Shown here in pieces: positions 1 to 12,899 of a DNA stretch of 64,000 bases (the stretch's first letter is position 1; each line of letters starts with the position of its first letter). Position numbers and translations under genes: made by a program. The stretch is from Flammula alnicola (lineage: Eukaryota; Basidiomycota; Agaricomycetes; Agaricales; Strophariaceae). The notes below the pieces were generated by a model that saw only the letters and a program-made list of their open reading frames with translations, was not told the origin of the DNA and ran no database searches. The stretch is from the NCBI GenBank assembly GCA_015499995.1, contig JADNRV010000017.1, positions 310,001-374,000 of the forward strand. The letters are read 5' to 3'.

Positions 1-541
1 AAGATGATCGTGGAATGGTTCGGAATAGAGTAGGACAGATAGAAATGAAATGATAAACATTAATAACGAGGTGGAGGACAGGCCTGAAGCTGAAGAAAGA
101 CGCAGGGCGCACAAGTATCCTTACTGCGATGCATCGTCCTCTATGCCTGCAATATATTTTTGATGACATCCAAAGGGCGCGTCGCGATGCTAGCAAGCAC
201 CTTCAGCACCCGCTAATAACCTGAAAAACAAAAGCATACTTTCATCAGCAGCACAGCACAAAATGGGGCAAAGGAGGAGGGTTGCTTACCTATCATGCTG
301 TTTGCAGTCCATTTACTATTAGTTTTGCGCGCCGTGACTGGCCAGCAGCAGCCATCTGTTCCCATATCTCTGCCCCAACAAGACGCGGACAAGCCGTCGT
401 GTCAACTATGGGTCTGTGTGCCGAATGACGAGAGAAAGATAACCCGAGCACGTCCGGCGGTGAGCGGAAGGATGGGTCATGTGACGTATGATGTGTGGCG
501 AGTTTTGAATTCGATGACTTGACCTCTCTCTCTCTCCAACA
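1..541. other. 5' flank of the 2-oxoglutarate dehydrogenase gene
   Basis: No gene is supported here. The last ~250 bases include a CT-rich run just before the ATG at 542, as expected for a fungal 5' UTR. On the minus strand a possible splice donor near 291 and a short frame upstream of it could belong to a small minus-strand transcript, but I could not assign a product. Confidence 0.5.
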
Positions 542-3500
542 ATGTTGACAAGACGAGTGGTTGGACGTTTGGGCGCAGCCTCGCGGGTGCAGAGGCAGCC
601 CAAGCCCATCTTTTCACCCCCGAGACCCCTTCGCAGCTTGGCCTCTCTGGCCCAGGGCCCTTCTGCAAACGACCCGTTCGCCAATGGCACCAACGCATAC
701 TACGCCGACGAGATGTACCGCTTGTGGAAGCAGGACCCACAATCCGTCCATCCGTCTTGGAACGTCTATTTCTCGGGAATGGATAGAGGCTTGACAAGCC
801 CTCAAGCTTTCCAGCCTCCTCCTTCAACCCATGTCCCACATCCTGCCGACTTTGCTCCAGGGTTACACGCTGGACAGGGTGCCGAGTTGGATGATCATTT
901 AAAAGTACGCTCATTCACTTTTTACTCAATCTAGTGCTCATTGCATTATATCAGGTCCAATTGCTTGTCCGTGCGTATCAAGTACGTGGCCACCATGTCG
1001 CCGAACTCGACCCGCTTGGCATTCTCGACGCCGACCTCGCTGATGTCAGACCGCCGGAGCTTGAACTCAGTCATTACGGTTTTACCGAACGCGATCTCGA
1101 CAAAGAAATTAGTCTCGGACCAGGTATCCTGCCTCATTTCGCCACGGAAGAGAATAAAACGATGAAACTTGGGGAGATCATTAAGCTTTGCAAACGCATC
1201 TACTGTAAGTACTTGCAAGGTTTTCGTACACTATTATTTCTCAATACATTCTATCTAGGTGGCGCCATTGGTATTCAGTACGTTCACATCCCCGATAAAG
1301 ATGAGTGCGACTGGATTCGAGGGCGCATCGAAGTGCCAAAACCGTGGAATTACACCGTCGACGAGAAGCGCATGATTCTCGACCGTCTCATTTGGTCTGA
1401 ATCCTTCGAGAAATTCATCGCCAGCAAGTTCCCTAACGAGAAGCGTTTCGGTTTGGAGGGTTGCGAGGCCCTCGTTCCCGGAATGAAGGCCCTTATTGAC
1501 CGGTCTGTCGACAACGGCGTCAAACACATCACCATCGGCATGCCTCATCGTGGCCGTCTCAACGTGCTGGCCAACGTTATTCGCAAACCCATCGAAGGTA
1601 TCCTCAACGAGTTCACCGGTGACGAAGCCGACGACTGGCCTGCTGGCGATGTGAAATACCATCTCGGCGCAAACTATGTCCGTCCTACTCCATCCGGCAA
1701 AAAGGTCTCCCTGTCACTGGTCGCAAATCCCTCTCATCTCGAAGCAGAAGATCCTGTCGTTCTGGGCAAAACTCGCGGTATTCAGCACTTTGAAGGCGAC
1801 GAAACAACGCATACCACTGCCATGGGTGTTCTTCTTCACGGTGATGCCGCTTTCGCTGGCCAAGGTGTTGTATACGAGACTATGGGCTTGCACAACCTTC
1901 CCTCCTACGGCACGGGAGGTACCATCCACCTTATCGTCAACAACCAAATCGGGTTTACCACTGATCCTCGTTTCTCCCGCTCGACCCCGTACCCGTCCGA
2001 TATAGCCAAGTCCATCGATTCGCCCATCTTCCACGTCAACGGTGACAATGTCGAGGCCGTCAACTTCGTCTGCCAGCTCGCTGCCGACTACCGTGCCAAA
2101 TATAAGAAGGACGTCGTCATAGATATCGTTTGCTACCGCCGCTATGGACACAATGAGACTGATCAACCCAGTTTCACCCAACCTCGGATGTACGAAGCTA
2201 TCAAGAAGCAGCCTACTCCCCTCACACAGTACACCAAATTCCTCGTCGGCCGTGAGACATTCACCGAAAAGGACATCGAGGAGCACAAGAAATGGGTCTG
2301 GGGCATGATGGAGAAGGCGGCTGCAGCGGCAAAGGACTATGTGCCAACCAGCAAGGAATGGCTTTCGGCCGCCTGGCAAGGTTTCCCCTCTCCGAAACAA
2401 CTCGCTGAGAGCACCCTGCCCACTCGTCCTACCGGTACTGAGATCGATACGCTGAAGCGCATTGGCAAGGCCATCTCGTCCTACCCGACTGGCTTTACTC
2501 CTCACCGCAACCTCGCACGTATCCTCGGCACTCGCGGAAAGACTGTCGAAGAAGGCAACAACATCGATTGGTCCACCGCTGAGGCGCTTGCCTTTGGTTC
2601 TCTCGCCCTGGAAAGGATCCATGTTCGCGTTTCCGGACAGGATGTCGAGCGTGGTACATTCTCTCAACGCCACGCCGTCATCCACGATCAGGTCAACGAG
2701 CAGCAGTACATCCCTCTCAACGACCTCGGTTCCAGCCAGGCAAGGTTCGTCGTTTGCAACTCATCGCTTTCGGAATACGGCACTCTCGGTTTCGAGCTTG
2801 GTTACTCTCTCGTTTCGCCCGACGCGCTGACCATGTGGGAGGCACAATTCGGTGATTTCGCCAACAATGCTCAGTGCATCATCGATCAGTTCATCGCTGC
2901 CGGCGAGAGGAAGTGGCTCCAGCGCACTGGTCTTGTCGTCTCTTTGCCTCATGGATATGATGGTCAAGGTCCTGAACATTCAAGCGGCAGAATCGAGCGC
3001 TTCTTGCAGCTGTGCGATGACCATCCTCACCACTTCCCATCACCGGAGAAGATCGAGCGTCAACATCAGGACTGCAACATGCAGGTTGTCTACCCTACGT
3101 ATGTTCTCCTTTTATCCAATCTCTCTCCTTTCTTTGACTAATAATTCGTCGACAGTACACCGGCCAACTACGTATGCGACCACTTGTTTCAGTTTTTGGC
3201 GCCTTCGTTGCTAACGTTACTTTTCCTAGTTCCATGTTCTCCGTCGTCAAATCCACCGGGACTTCCGTAAACCTGTAAGCCCCATGTCCTCCACTGATGA
3301 AATAAAACTAAATTGCCTTGCCTCTCGCAGCTCATCCTCTTCTTCTCGAAGAGTCTGTTGCGTCACCCTAAGGCTCGCTCTGATATTGAGGAAATGGTCG
3401 GCGAGACACACTTCCAGCGTTATATTCCTGAGCCACACTCTTCTTCGTCTCTGGTCGCGCCCGAGGAAATCAAACGCCATATCCTGTGCACAGGTAAGCT

Positions 3501-4065
3501 TCAACTAGGCGCTGAACATTTGTTGTCCACTTTCTTATCAATTGTGATCGTGCAGGCCAAGTCTACTTCGCTCTTTTGCAAGCCCGTGAAGACAGAGGTA
3601 TCAACGATATTGCTATCAGCCGCATCGAACAGCTTTCGCCCTTCCCTTACGACTTGGTACGTGTTTAAATTTCAATTTGAACATCATCGACTGACAGGCC
3701 TCTTCAGATCACACCGCACCTCGATAAATACCCCAACGCCAGCTTGCTCTGGTGCCAGGTCCGTACACTTGGAACCACATTTGTCGTACTTACACTGACT
3801 TTTCTTGCAGGAGGAACCTTTGAACAACGGTGCATGGAGCTACGCCGGCCCTCGCATTTACACTGCCGCCAGCCAGACGGAGCACCACAAAGCTAAATAC
3901 CCCTTCTATGCTGGTCGCGAACCCACCAGCTCTGTTGCAACCGGAAGCAAGGCAAGTAATTTGACACACAATTCGGTCCGGCACTGGCTTATATGTTCTT
4001 TCTAGGCGCAACACAAGAAGGAAATCGAAGCATTTATCAATGCTGCTTTTGATCTGTCAAGATAA
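542..4065 (+). CDS. KGD1: 2-oxoglutarate dehydrogenase E1 component, mitochondrial
   Basis: Thiamine-diphosphate-dependent E1 of the 2-oxoglutarate dehydrogenase complex, which decarboxylates 2-oxoglutarate in the TCA cycle in the mitochondrial matrix. I read ten exons: 542-904, 955-1204, 1259-3098, 3156-3171, 3230-3274, 3331-3493, 3556-3656, 3708-3758, 3811-3951 and 4006-4065, giving about 1009 aa, the usual family length. The first ~40 residues are Arg/Ser/Ala-rich with almost no acidic residues, a matrix-targeting signal. An E1 N-terminal helix ([14 protein letters not shown]) follows. [11 protein letters not shown] lies near residue 299, and the ThDP/Mg motif GDAAFAGQG near 398 is followed by NNQIGFTT near 431. 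The transketolase-like pyrimidine domain and C-terminal domain follow. The last intron (3952-4005) uses a GC donor (GCAAGT) instead of GT. Intron 1205-1258 is 54 bp with no in-frame stop. No premature stop or missing motif was seen. Confidence 0.96.
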
Positions 4066-4483
4066 ATCGTAAATGCTGGGACGTGTTATGCTTGCACATA
4101 ACCACCTCGAACCATTTGACTACTTGTTATTCTCACTTTTTGAGTACCCTAAATGGTTACATAAGTATCCTAATATAATATGCCTTTTCCTCATCCTGTG
4201 ATTCCTACGTCGACTGGTTCGAAAATAGATGAAATTCACTTATGTATGTCCAAGCCAAAATGTTAGATGCATACAAACTTTGGTGTTTGCGTGGTACAGC
4301 TACGTCCAAGGGTAAAGTAGATGAAATCATACCTGAACAACGAATGGGTGTGCAACTGTCCAGGAAAGAATAATTATGTATTGCGAGGAGAAAAACAAAT
4401 ATGCGGATAAAAACATGCGAATAGACGGTGCTCATATGCTAGAAGTTCAGAAATGGAATCATAATGCAGTATTACAAGAAATA
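4066..4483. other. convergent 3' intergenic region
   Basis: The 3' ends of the dehydrogenase gene and of the minus-strand spindle-body gene face each other across about 420 bases. The region is AT-rich and must hold both polyadenylation regions. I see no further gene. Confidence 0.7.
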
Positions 4484-7400
4484 TCAAGATATGCCTCTAC
4501 GCTTAGAGGCCTGTCGACCCCAAGGAGATGTGGCTCCCGATATACCATTGCCTTTCTCTGGAACAATGGATTCGGACACTGGCTTGTCTTTGAACTGCAA
4601 GAGATCATAAAGGGATGCAATTTGATCACCCTGGCAAGCAAAGAATCAACACAACTGCGACTGGACAATGACAGGAAAATACCCACCTTCTGTTCTAAGA
4701 TATCGACCACTTCACGAAGATGCTTCGCAAGGGTGTTCCTCCTGGGAACGTCTGACGCAGCATCCATGATTTTATACTGGTCGGCCAGTTCAACATAAAT
4801 ACTACTCATCGGGGTTAATAATTTGTACATAAAGAACAAAACAAATGAATGCAGCATACCTTTTATAATGTGTAAAGTCATCCTCGAGTTCGCGGATCAC
4901 CCTAGCGACTACAGTCTGAGGAGGCAGCCCCTGTTTCTGTGCTGTCTGTCGCCAACGCGCAGGACCGTCCGAGAAAGCGACTGGCTCGGGTTGTTTTCCC
5001 TTACTCGCCGCTGCCGCTGCGGTTGGGCGCTCAGCATCAGCTCCCTCCGAGCCCTCGTATCCTTCATCAGATTCCTGGGCCTCTTCGGGCTGCCCCTCAG
5101 TCTGTCGCGCGTGGTGGGCATTTCTGGGGTTTGACCAAGACGGTGACGGCGCGCTGTTACGATGGCGTCGCCGGTAACATACAGTGCAAGTTTTCGCGTT
5201 ATGCTCTGGGGCGGAGAAGAAGAGGCGCTCCAGTTGCTCGCCACGGATTCGAGGGAAAGGTGTTTCCGGTTCGACGTTATGGTGCTCGCGTGCATGCCCA
5301 TATTGTCTGGTAGCATGGCCAGGAGTGGGCGCGGAAGGACGCGAGGTTGATGGCTCGGGTTGAGAACCGCGGCTGTATGGTCTTGACTGTTGAGAATCAA
5401 TAGGCGTTTGCGGTCTCTCGCCTTCGTCAACGACTTCAGTGACTCGCGCATTTCTCCTAACAGGCGACGGCGACCGAGGAGGCGATGGCGACTGCGGAAA
5501 TTGATTCTGCGCAGGAATGGAGCTATTTGACCGATTCGACCGCCTCTCCTCCAGCTCGGCCGCAATCTGGTCCAACTCTTCGTCGTTGACAAAACGACTG
5601 CCAGCGGCATTAGTCGATCCTCCGAGGTTGGTTGAGCCCAACGTCGCAAAGTCGGTCCGCATCGTGCGATCGGCTCTATTATTCACTTGCGACGATTCCT
5701 GAATAGAAATGGGATCGAACGGCTCTGGCTCTTCTTCCTCGCTATCATGGACACCCTCCTCTTCGTCGTGGCCGAGCTCTTCTTCCTCTGTCTCTTCTTC
5801 CTCCAAATCCTGCGACATTGCGACATCAGCCGCTGAGTTCTCGACCTGGATTTCTCTCGATGCCCGCCGTTCCTTCAAACCCTCTTCAACGACCCCGCGC
5901 AGAACCTCGACTTCTCCAGCTAGGCGTTGCACCTCTTCCTTGAGCTGAATGATCTCGGTGCCTTTCTCCCTTAGCGCCTGAGCATCCGACTCTCGAAGTT
6001 TCCGCAGCTCAGTCAGCAGCTCTTGATGCGAGGCAAGTTCAGAGGTCAGACGCGTAAGATGGGATCTTAACGAATTAATAAGAGCTTCCAGGGCTAAAAG
6101 AAAAAATAATAATAAAAGATCAGCGATTGCAGCCAAGAATTCTGCGCACGACAAACCTTTTTTCTCATCGACTGCTTCCTTATACCTTGCATGCAGACGG
6201 GCGTCATCAATTTCCGGAGGACCCTCCCTGGCCCTGGCTTTGCCCTTGCCCTTGCCTGCACTCCGATAGCTCCAATCAGGATGTTGTTGTCGAACGCTAA
6301 GCTCCTCTCGCTCAAACAACCGCGTCCGCTCTCTCGCCACTTCGCGCTTGCACTCTTCAAGCTCCATCTCCAGCTCGCGCACCCGGCGACGAGAAATGCT
6401 ATTCTCATCTTCCAGATCCCGGAGTTGTCTCTGTACCGCGCTTAGTGTTTGCAAGAGTCGAGCTAGATATAGAAAATGAGATATGATGTCAAAGTAGACG
6501 ATTTTAAAACAAATTGCATACCTTCACTGTCTCGAGGTCTATCATCCGCCTTGTAAGGATAATACTGCACCCCAGGCCTCGCAGGAGATTCAACCGCAGC
6601 TGTAAGTCCAGTAACGTCAGGTAGATGAATTCTACTCTTCGTCGTGTCTCTCATACTCGTTCTCCGAGGCGTAGGATTCCGCGTGGATGCAGCAGGCTCA
6701 GGCTGTTTCGTCACATCGTGGAACGGGTTGCGTTCGACTGGAGCTGAGGATGGTCGCATCGGCACTGTTTGTTTACTTGCATTCATTTGCTGCTGCGTGG
6801 CTTCTAGTTCCTTGTTGATTCCGCGCACCATTCGCGTAAACCTGGAGCCACCAGTGGAAGGGGTTGCGGGTTGCAGTCGGACTTCAGGTTGTGCAGGAGA
6901 AGAAGCATACGAGGGGAAAATGTTCGCGCGTCGCGTTGGGCGAGGAGTGGGAGCGTTCATCGAAGCATCATATTCCTCAGGCACGCGACGCGCATGAGTT
7001 AGAGGAGAACTAGGGTTGGAATTGTTGCCTTGCACACTTCGAGGCCGTTTTGGAGAGAAAGACACATGGCGGAGGTGGTCAGATAATTTGGGACGAGAAG
7101 AGGCGTGCGTTTGTTGCCTATTTTCAGAGTCGGATGCGGAGGAAGATGCGGATGACATGGGGGATAAGGGGCGAATTGAACGCGATTGAAAATTCGGAGG
7201 TGGCGCATGTCCCGATTCGAGAATCTTATCGAGCTCGGCGGTACTGTCAACAACTAGAGGATCATATGTCATTCCAACAGCCTGCAAAAGAAATATGAGA
7301 GTCTTTTTAAACTTGAATTATTGACAAAGTAAACATACAGTATTTTTCTGGGGATCCGTATCAAACATGCTGTGTTTGCTGTTGACACCAGCTATCATAG

Positions 7401-7881
7401 CATGCAGAGGCCTATCGGGATCGTATTCTGCTCCACTGAGGCTGGGATCGCGCCGCGCAGCTCGCCCACCACCTAAACCTGCGCTGATAGTGAGTGCGCT
7501 GGCATGGTGAGCTGCTGTCGAGACTGTTTCCCCGCCATATGGATTGATTCCCTCGTCGTCGTCTCCTGTACGATACGACCATGCATGGACGTGGCTGGTA
7601 TCTTCATCGCCGAAGTGGTCTCTGGAACGGTGGGCGAATGAAGGAAATTCGGGCATGGACGGCTCGGACAGATGTCGAGGATACTCGACTGAGCTGTCGT
7701 GACGGTGGTGTGGGCGTCGACGGTTATGATGGCCGTCGTTGTTCTCATCGTCGCTAGTCGACGAGAGATGAAAAGAGAGTTCAGTGTTTTGTAGGTTGTG
7801 CTCAAGCTGGATGCGGTTGTGTTCTAGCTCGTCGCCACGGATGCTGATATCGAAGGCAGACCCTCTGGAGTGCCTCTTCAT
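4484..7881 (-). CDS. Cep57/Ppc89-like spindle pole body protein
   Basis: Probable spindle-pole-body scaffold related to fission yeast Ppc89 and the Cep57 microtubule-binding family. Six exons read downward: 7881-7339, 7281-6522, 6462-6157, 6093-4860, 4804-4687 and 4630-4484, giving about 1035 aa. The first ~480 residues are polar, Ser/Pro/Arg-rich and probably disordered. A coiled coil follows (QRQLRDLEDENSISRRRVRE, then Leu/Glu heptads), then an acidic stretch. Near residue 840 is a Cys-Arg block (TCTVCYRRR), and the last ~100 residues hold a second conserved coiled coil (RVIRELEDDFTHYK, then YVELADQYKIMD and LREVVDILEQK). That C-terminal pattern is what I recall for fungal Cep57-domain proteins. 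Intron 6094-6156 is 63 bp and lacks in-frame stops, so its retention would add 21 residues. The start was chosen as the first ATG (MKRHSRG) after the shared promoter. The family call rests on recalled similarity. Confidence 0.82.
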
Positions 7882-8094
7882 TTTTGAGGAGTTAGTTCTC
7901 GACTAGTTTCTGCGGTATCGCAAGAGAGGCAGAAATAGAAGGAACAACTTTGAAAAGGGTGGCAAGCCAAGCCAGATTCGGATATCAACACAAGGCGCGT
8001 CTGTCACGTGCACCGTGTTCCACCCTTAACCCTAGTTCAGGGTTACACTTAATTTTTTCCATCTTCAATTTCACAGTCTGCAGTCCAGGCGGCC
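7882..8094. promoter_or_regulatory. bidirectional promoter with telobox-like inverted repeat
   Basis: 213 bases separate the divergent start codons of the spindle-body gene and BMS1. They contain a CACGTG box at 8005-8010. An inverted pair AACCCT (8028-8033) and AGGGTT (8039-8044) lies five bases apart, 50-65 bases before the BMS1 ATG. In fungi, AACCCTA-type boxes bind Tbf1/telobox factors at many ribosome-biogenesis and ribosomal-protein promoters, which would fit BMS1. The motifs are visible; the factor is an inference. Confidence 0.6.
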
Positions 8095-11000
8095 ATGGAC
8101 GAAAGACCCCACAAAGCTCATCGGCCAGCGCAGTCGGGTGGAAAGGCCAACAAAAAGGAAAATGCCAAAGGAAAGGAGAAGCAGCACGGATACAATGAAA
8201 AGGTATGATTTATGGTTTATTCTAGCTATGCAGAAACTCATCTCATACATAGGCTTTTGCACCGAAATCAGGTCGCAGAGCAGACCGTCAAGGCCGTCGC
8301 AATGTCGAGCGTGACCAAACTCGCCTTCATGTCCCCCTTGTCAATCGTACTCCAGACGATGATCCGCCACCCGTCATCATCGCCATAGTTGGCCCCTCCG
8401 GTGTAGGCAAAACCACTCTTCTTAAGAGTCTTGTCCGGCGGTACACCAAACAAACTCTAAACGACGCCAAGGGGCCCATTACAGTCGTCAGTGGCAAGAA
8501 GAGAAGGCTGACCTTTATCGAGTGCAATAACGACCTCAACAGCATGATAGACGTTGGCAAAATCGCTGACCTCGTCTTACTCATGGTCGATGGTTCATTC
8601 GGCTTCGAGATGGTGAGTTCCACTCGAGATACATCAACCCACATTTACTGATATATATGCCGCACAGGAAACCTTCGAGTTCCTAAATATTCTGCAATCT
8701 CATGGTTTCCCAAAAGTCATCGGCGTCCTCACCCACCTCGATCTCATCAAAAAAGCCGCAACGCTAAAAGACACCAAAAAGGCTCTCAAAAAGCGCTTCT
8801 GGACTGAAATATACCAAGGAGCAAAACTCTTCTACCTCTCAGGTGTCCTCAACGGCCGATACCCCGACACAGAAATCATGAACCTCTCCCGTTTTATCTC
8901 CGTCATGAAATTCCGTCCTCTCGTATTCCGAAACACCCATCCCTACCTTCTTGCCGACCGTATCGAAGACCTCACACCGCGAGAGCTTGTCCGAACTTCA
9001 AAAGGAAAATGCGACCGTACGGTGACGGTCTACGGATACGTGCGTGGCACGAATCTTCGTCTTGGAACCAAAGTCCACATACCTGGTGTCGGAGACTTGG
9101 ACATGAAGAGCGTTACTGTCCTTGGAGACCCATGTCCTTTGCCGACTGCGGAATCAGAGAAGAGACGAAAGCTAAGTGAGAAAAAGAAGCTCCTTATCCA
9201 TGCGCCAATGAGCGATGTGGGTGGTGTCATGTACGACAAAGACGCTGTATGGGTCAACGTCCCCGGTAGCTTCACCCGAGGGAACACAGATGGTGCGCAT
9301 GTTATTATACTCCCATCATTTATCCGAATTAACAATGTAATCAGTCTTGCAAGGCGAAGGAGAGCAGATGGTAATGGACCTCCAAGACGTCGATGCAACT
9401 CTAGAAGACCGAGTAGCCCAGAGCCACATTCGTCTCTTTGGTACATCTTCCAAAGCTCTCACAGTAGATCCGTCACCGAACGACCAAAGCGACGACGACG
9501 ACGAAGAGACGGACGATGAGGAGAGTTTCAGCGACGAGGATAGCAATGACGAAGACGGACACTCAAATTCCGGGCTCAGCTCACAAGACGAAAGTGGCTC
9601 ACAGGATGAAGGGATGGACGAAGGCATTCCTCGCGATGCCCAGAACACTGGCCGTTCCAACCGCCGCACCGTCACTCGCAGCCTTCCATCATCAAACTTA
9701 AAGGAACGCACGGACGTCGAATACGCCGAAAGCGACTCTGACCTTGGCGAAGACGAATACTCAACACATACAGGGAAGCGGGTGCGCCTAGGGGACGAGG
9801 AAGACCAGGATATCCCAAGTGACGACGAGGTAGAAGATGACGAAGCAGAAGAGGACGGGGAGGAAGATGATTCAATACCCAAATGGAAAGCAAACCTTGC
9901 AGATCGCGCCCAGCAACTTTCCTCCACCCCACACAAGCGACGGAAAGACTGGATCAAGCTTATCTACAACAGCACACTTTCGCCTGAGGAAATCCTATAC
10001 GGCAAGAAGCAGGAGGAGGACAACGCGGACGGCGACGATTTCTTCCAGGTAAAGAAAAAGGAAGCGGACGACCCAGAGGCTCTGGATGCTAGCAAGGAAC
10101 CCATCGACCCATCGACCTTGAAGAAGTGGGAAGACGAGGAAGTGCTAGACTCAATACGGCACCTGTTCATCACCGGCGGGGATGGACCTCTTGGCGAAGG
10201 TATCGACGAGGACGGTGAAGAAGGATTTAATGGCATCGAGAATGACGACGACGAAGAGGAAGGAGACGGATCCGAGGACCAAGATGCCTCAGGTCAAGCG
10301 GGACCCTCAAAGTCCAAGCCCAAAGATCGTCGTACCCTTTCTCGCACCGAAGCCCTCGCCGCCAAGAAAGAGATCCTAAAGCGCAAATTCGACGAACAAT
10401 ACGACGACCCCCAGGCGAGCAAAACCGACTTCTACGAAGAGAAGAAGGACGAAATGGCCCGACAGCTCGCGCTCAACCGGGCCGAGTTCGAGGGCGTAGA
10501 CGCCGAAGCTCGTGCCCTCGTCGAAGGCTACCGACCAGGCCAGTATGTGCGTATCGAGCTCCAGGATGTGCCATGTGAAATGATCGAAAACTTCGATCCT
10601 ACCTACCCCATCATCGTCGGCGGTCTCCTGCCCGCAGAAGAACGCTTCGGCTACGTCCAAGTCCGCATCAAGCGCCATCGGTGGTACAACCGCACGCTCA
10701 AGACGAACGACCCCCTCATTTTCTCGCTGGGCTGGCGCCGCTTCCAATCGATACCTATCTACTCCCTGGACGATCACTCCATCCGCATGCGCATGCTAAA
10801 GTACACACCCGAACATATGCACTGTTACGCTACCTTCTACGGGCCCGTCACACTGCCCAACACCGGTTTCTGCGCCTTCAACTCGCTCTCTGCCGACATC
10901 GCAGGATTCCGGGTAACAGCAACTGGTGTGGTGCTGGACATCGACCGCTCAGCGAAGATTGTCAAGAAGCTCAAGCTAACGGGTGTGCCGTACAAGATCT

Positions 11001-11791
11001 TCAAGAACACGGCGTTCATCAAAGACATGTTCTCCACTGCACTCGAGGTGGCCAAGTTCGAAGGTGCCAACATACGGACTGTCTCTGGTATTCGAGGACA
11101 AGTCAAAAAGGCGTTGCCCAAGCCTGACGGCGTGTTCCGCGCCACCTTTGAAGACAAGATCCTCAAGAGCGGTATATATCAGTTTACCTGCTATCTCAAC
11201 TACTTTCTCACTTTTTTCTTTGCAGACATCGTCTTCCTTCGAGCATGGTACTCAATCCAACCCCGTAAATTCTACAACCCAGTCACCTCGCTCCTCCTAT
11301 CCGAGAAGTCAAAATGGACCGGGATGCGTCTGACCGGCCAGATCCGGCGCGATGAAGGTATAAAAACGCCCTTGAACGCCAATTCGACGTACAAGAAGGT
11401 CGAGCGTGCCCCACGCCGGTTCAACCCCCTCATCATCCCGAAAAAACTGCAATCCGCACTGCCCTACGGGTCCAAGCCCAAGCTGATGCAGGCCCAGAAG
11501 CACGAGACATACCTCCAGAAACGCGCGGTGGTGATGGAGCCGGAGGAGAAGAAGGCGCTGGCGCTCATGCAGCAGATCCGGGCGCTGCGGAAGGACCAGG
11601 TGGCGAGGAGACACGAGAAAAAGAAGGAGAAGAAGGCAGAGAGGGCGAAAAAGCTAGAGAAGGAGGATGCGAAAAAGAGCGAAAGGGAGAAGGAGAGGAA
11701 GAAGGACGTCATGCGGATTGCTGGACAGAAGAGCAAGCGTGAGGCAGAGTTACAGGACGGACGCGGCAAGACCAAGAGGCGGAAGACTTGA
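8095..11791 (+). CDS. BMS1: ribosome biogenesis GTPase Bms1
   Basis: Nucleolar GTPase of the small-subunit processome; in yeast it works with Rcl1 in early 18S rRNA processing. Exons 8095-8202, 8253-8612, 8668-9292, 9345-11171 and 11226-11791 give about 1161 aa, close to yeast Bms1. A basic N-terminus precedes the P-loop GPSGVGKT at residues 83-90. A switch-like region ([20 protein letters not shown]) and a divergent base-recognition motif (THLDL) follow. The AARP2CN domain is around residues 240-330. Next come a long Asp/Glu-rich linker, then the C-terminal RIBIOP/DUF663 domain ([23 protein letters not shown], here cut to its key part [17 protein letters not shown]) and a very basic Lys/Arg tail. 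The acidic linker produces long open Ser-rich frames on the opposite strand that are not genes. No damage was seen. Confidence 0.95.
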
Positions 11792-12899
11792 AACTGTCGC
11801 CGTTATTTCTATTTCTCATTATTTCCACCTATTGCCGTTTTTCGCCTACATCCTGCATTCTTCTAATTCGTCTGGCATTGCATTATGTACAATATTTCTA
11901 TATTCCGCCGAGGAAATTTAGAGAGGCCAGTTTACAGGAAGTAAAACGATACAGAAAATTACAAGATTTACATGTACGATTCATCTGGGCACTGTCGGTT
12001 CTTTTGATGGGGTGATTAGTCAGCAGATCAAGCCCGAAAAAGTGTCCAAGACTGCACCAGAGCCATTGCGCTGTACTGTCCACCCTCTGAGTCACCAATT
12101 ATATTTATAAGGAGCAATACTCGAAATTGTAATCATTTCCTTCTATGTTTGCCTTTGTCTGATGAAAAATGGACATTCTCAAGCTGTTTTCGCGCATCCG
12201 GTCTGCTCGGCAACGCGCTTTGTCACGGACCTGTCACGCGTAAATGACGCGTTTTGGCGAGTTTTGGCAGGTAAACTTAAAAAGCTTTTCACACTTTTTT
12301 GACCCATTTCCGTGACTCGATTGGCTGGAACATTTTGATTCTTTCATCAAAATCTTTAATTTGGTGACTATGTTTGTCGAAATTCCCATTTTCAAGGAAG
12401 ATACATATAAAACAATGTGCCAAAATGGCCCAAAAGTAACCTTAGAATTTGAATTATCCTTATCTTAGTCACCAAATGTCTTAAAATTTCCATTATAACA
12501 AAATGGCTTCCAAAGATTTAGGATAGATGTCAAGCTGCAGATGTTATAAAAAGCGGACATCCAGGTTTTCACGAATGGCGGATGGGAAAGAATTTACAAA
12601 TAGCACCAAACACCATCAGAGTTAGCAGGCGTTGCCCACCCCCATCATTAGTAGATTGGTAGATAGTACAAAATAGGTGATGGGAAAATATTATGTTATA
12701 TTGATCCAACTATTTTCCGACAAATTCTGTTTCCTGAACCTCTCCGTATAGCCTGGAAGAAAACATTTGTAAACAAAGGTGCCGCTCACGGCAAGTGACG
12801 TCGGAATATGAAATGCCATCAAAACATGTCGAGGGCACGTTCTGCCATAAGATAATGGATTGTCATTGAGCACTGCAGATCTATAGCACCCTCCCTGAT
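11792..12899. other. intergenic boundary between core genes and transposon-rich DNA
   Basis: About 1.1 kb without a supported gene. It starts with the BMS1 3' UTR. Two ACGCGT boxes lie 11 bases apart at 12236-12241 and 12247-12252; this hexamer is the MCB cell-cycle element in yeasts, but no gene follows closely. The rest is AT-rich and unremarkable. Confidence 0.5.

Noticed and set aside
120..215. Minus-strand frame ATRPLDVIKNILQA resembling a mitochondrial carrier motif
   Set aside because: Only one short PX[DE]XX[KR]-like match, no transmembrane context and no supporting exons.
295..522. 75-codon frame upstream of KGD1
   Set aside because: No domain; it lies in the 5' flank of the gene and overlaps other equally unsupported frames on the opposite strand.
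9316..9957. Long Ser-rich open frame on the minus strand
   Set aside because: It is the antisense of the Asp/Glu-rich linker of BMS1 (GAC/GAA codons read as Ser/Phe codons), with no domain or splice logic of its own.
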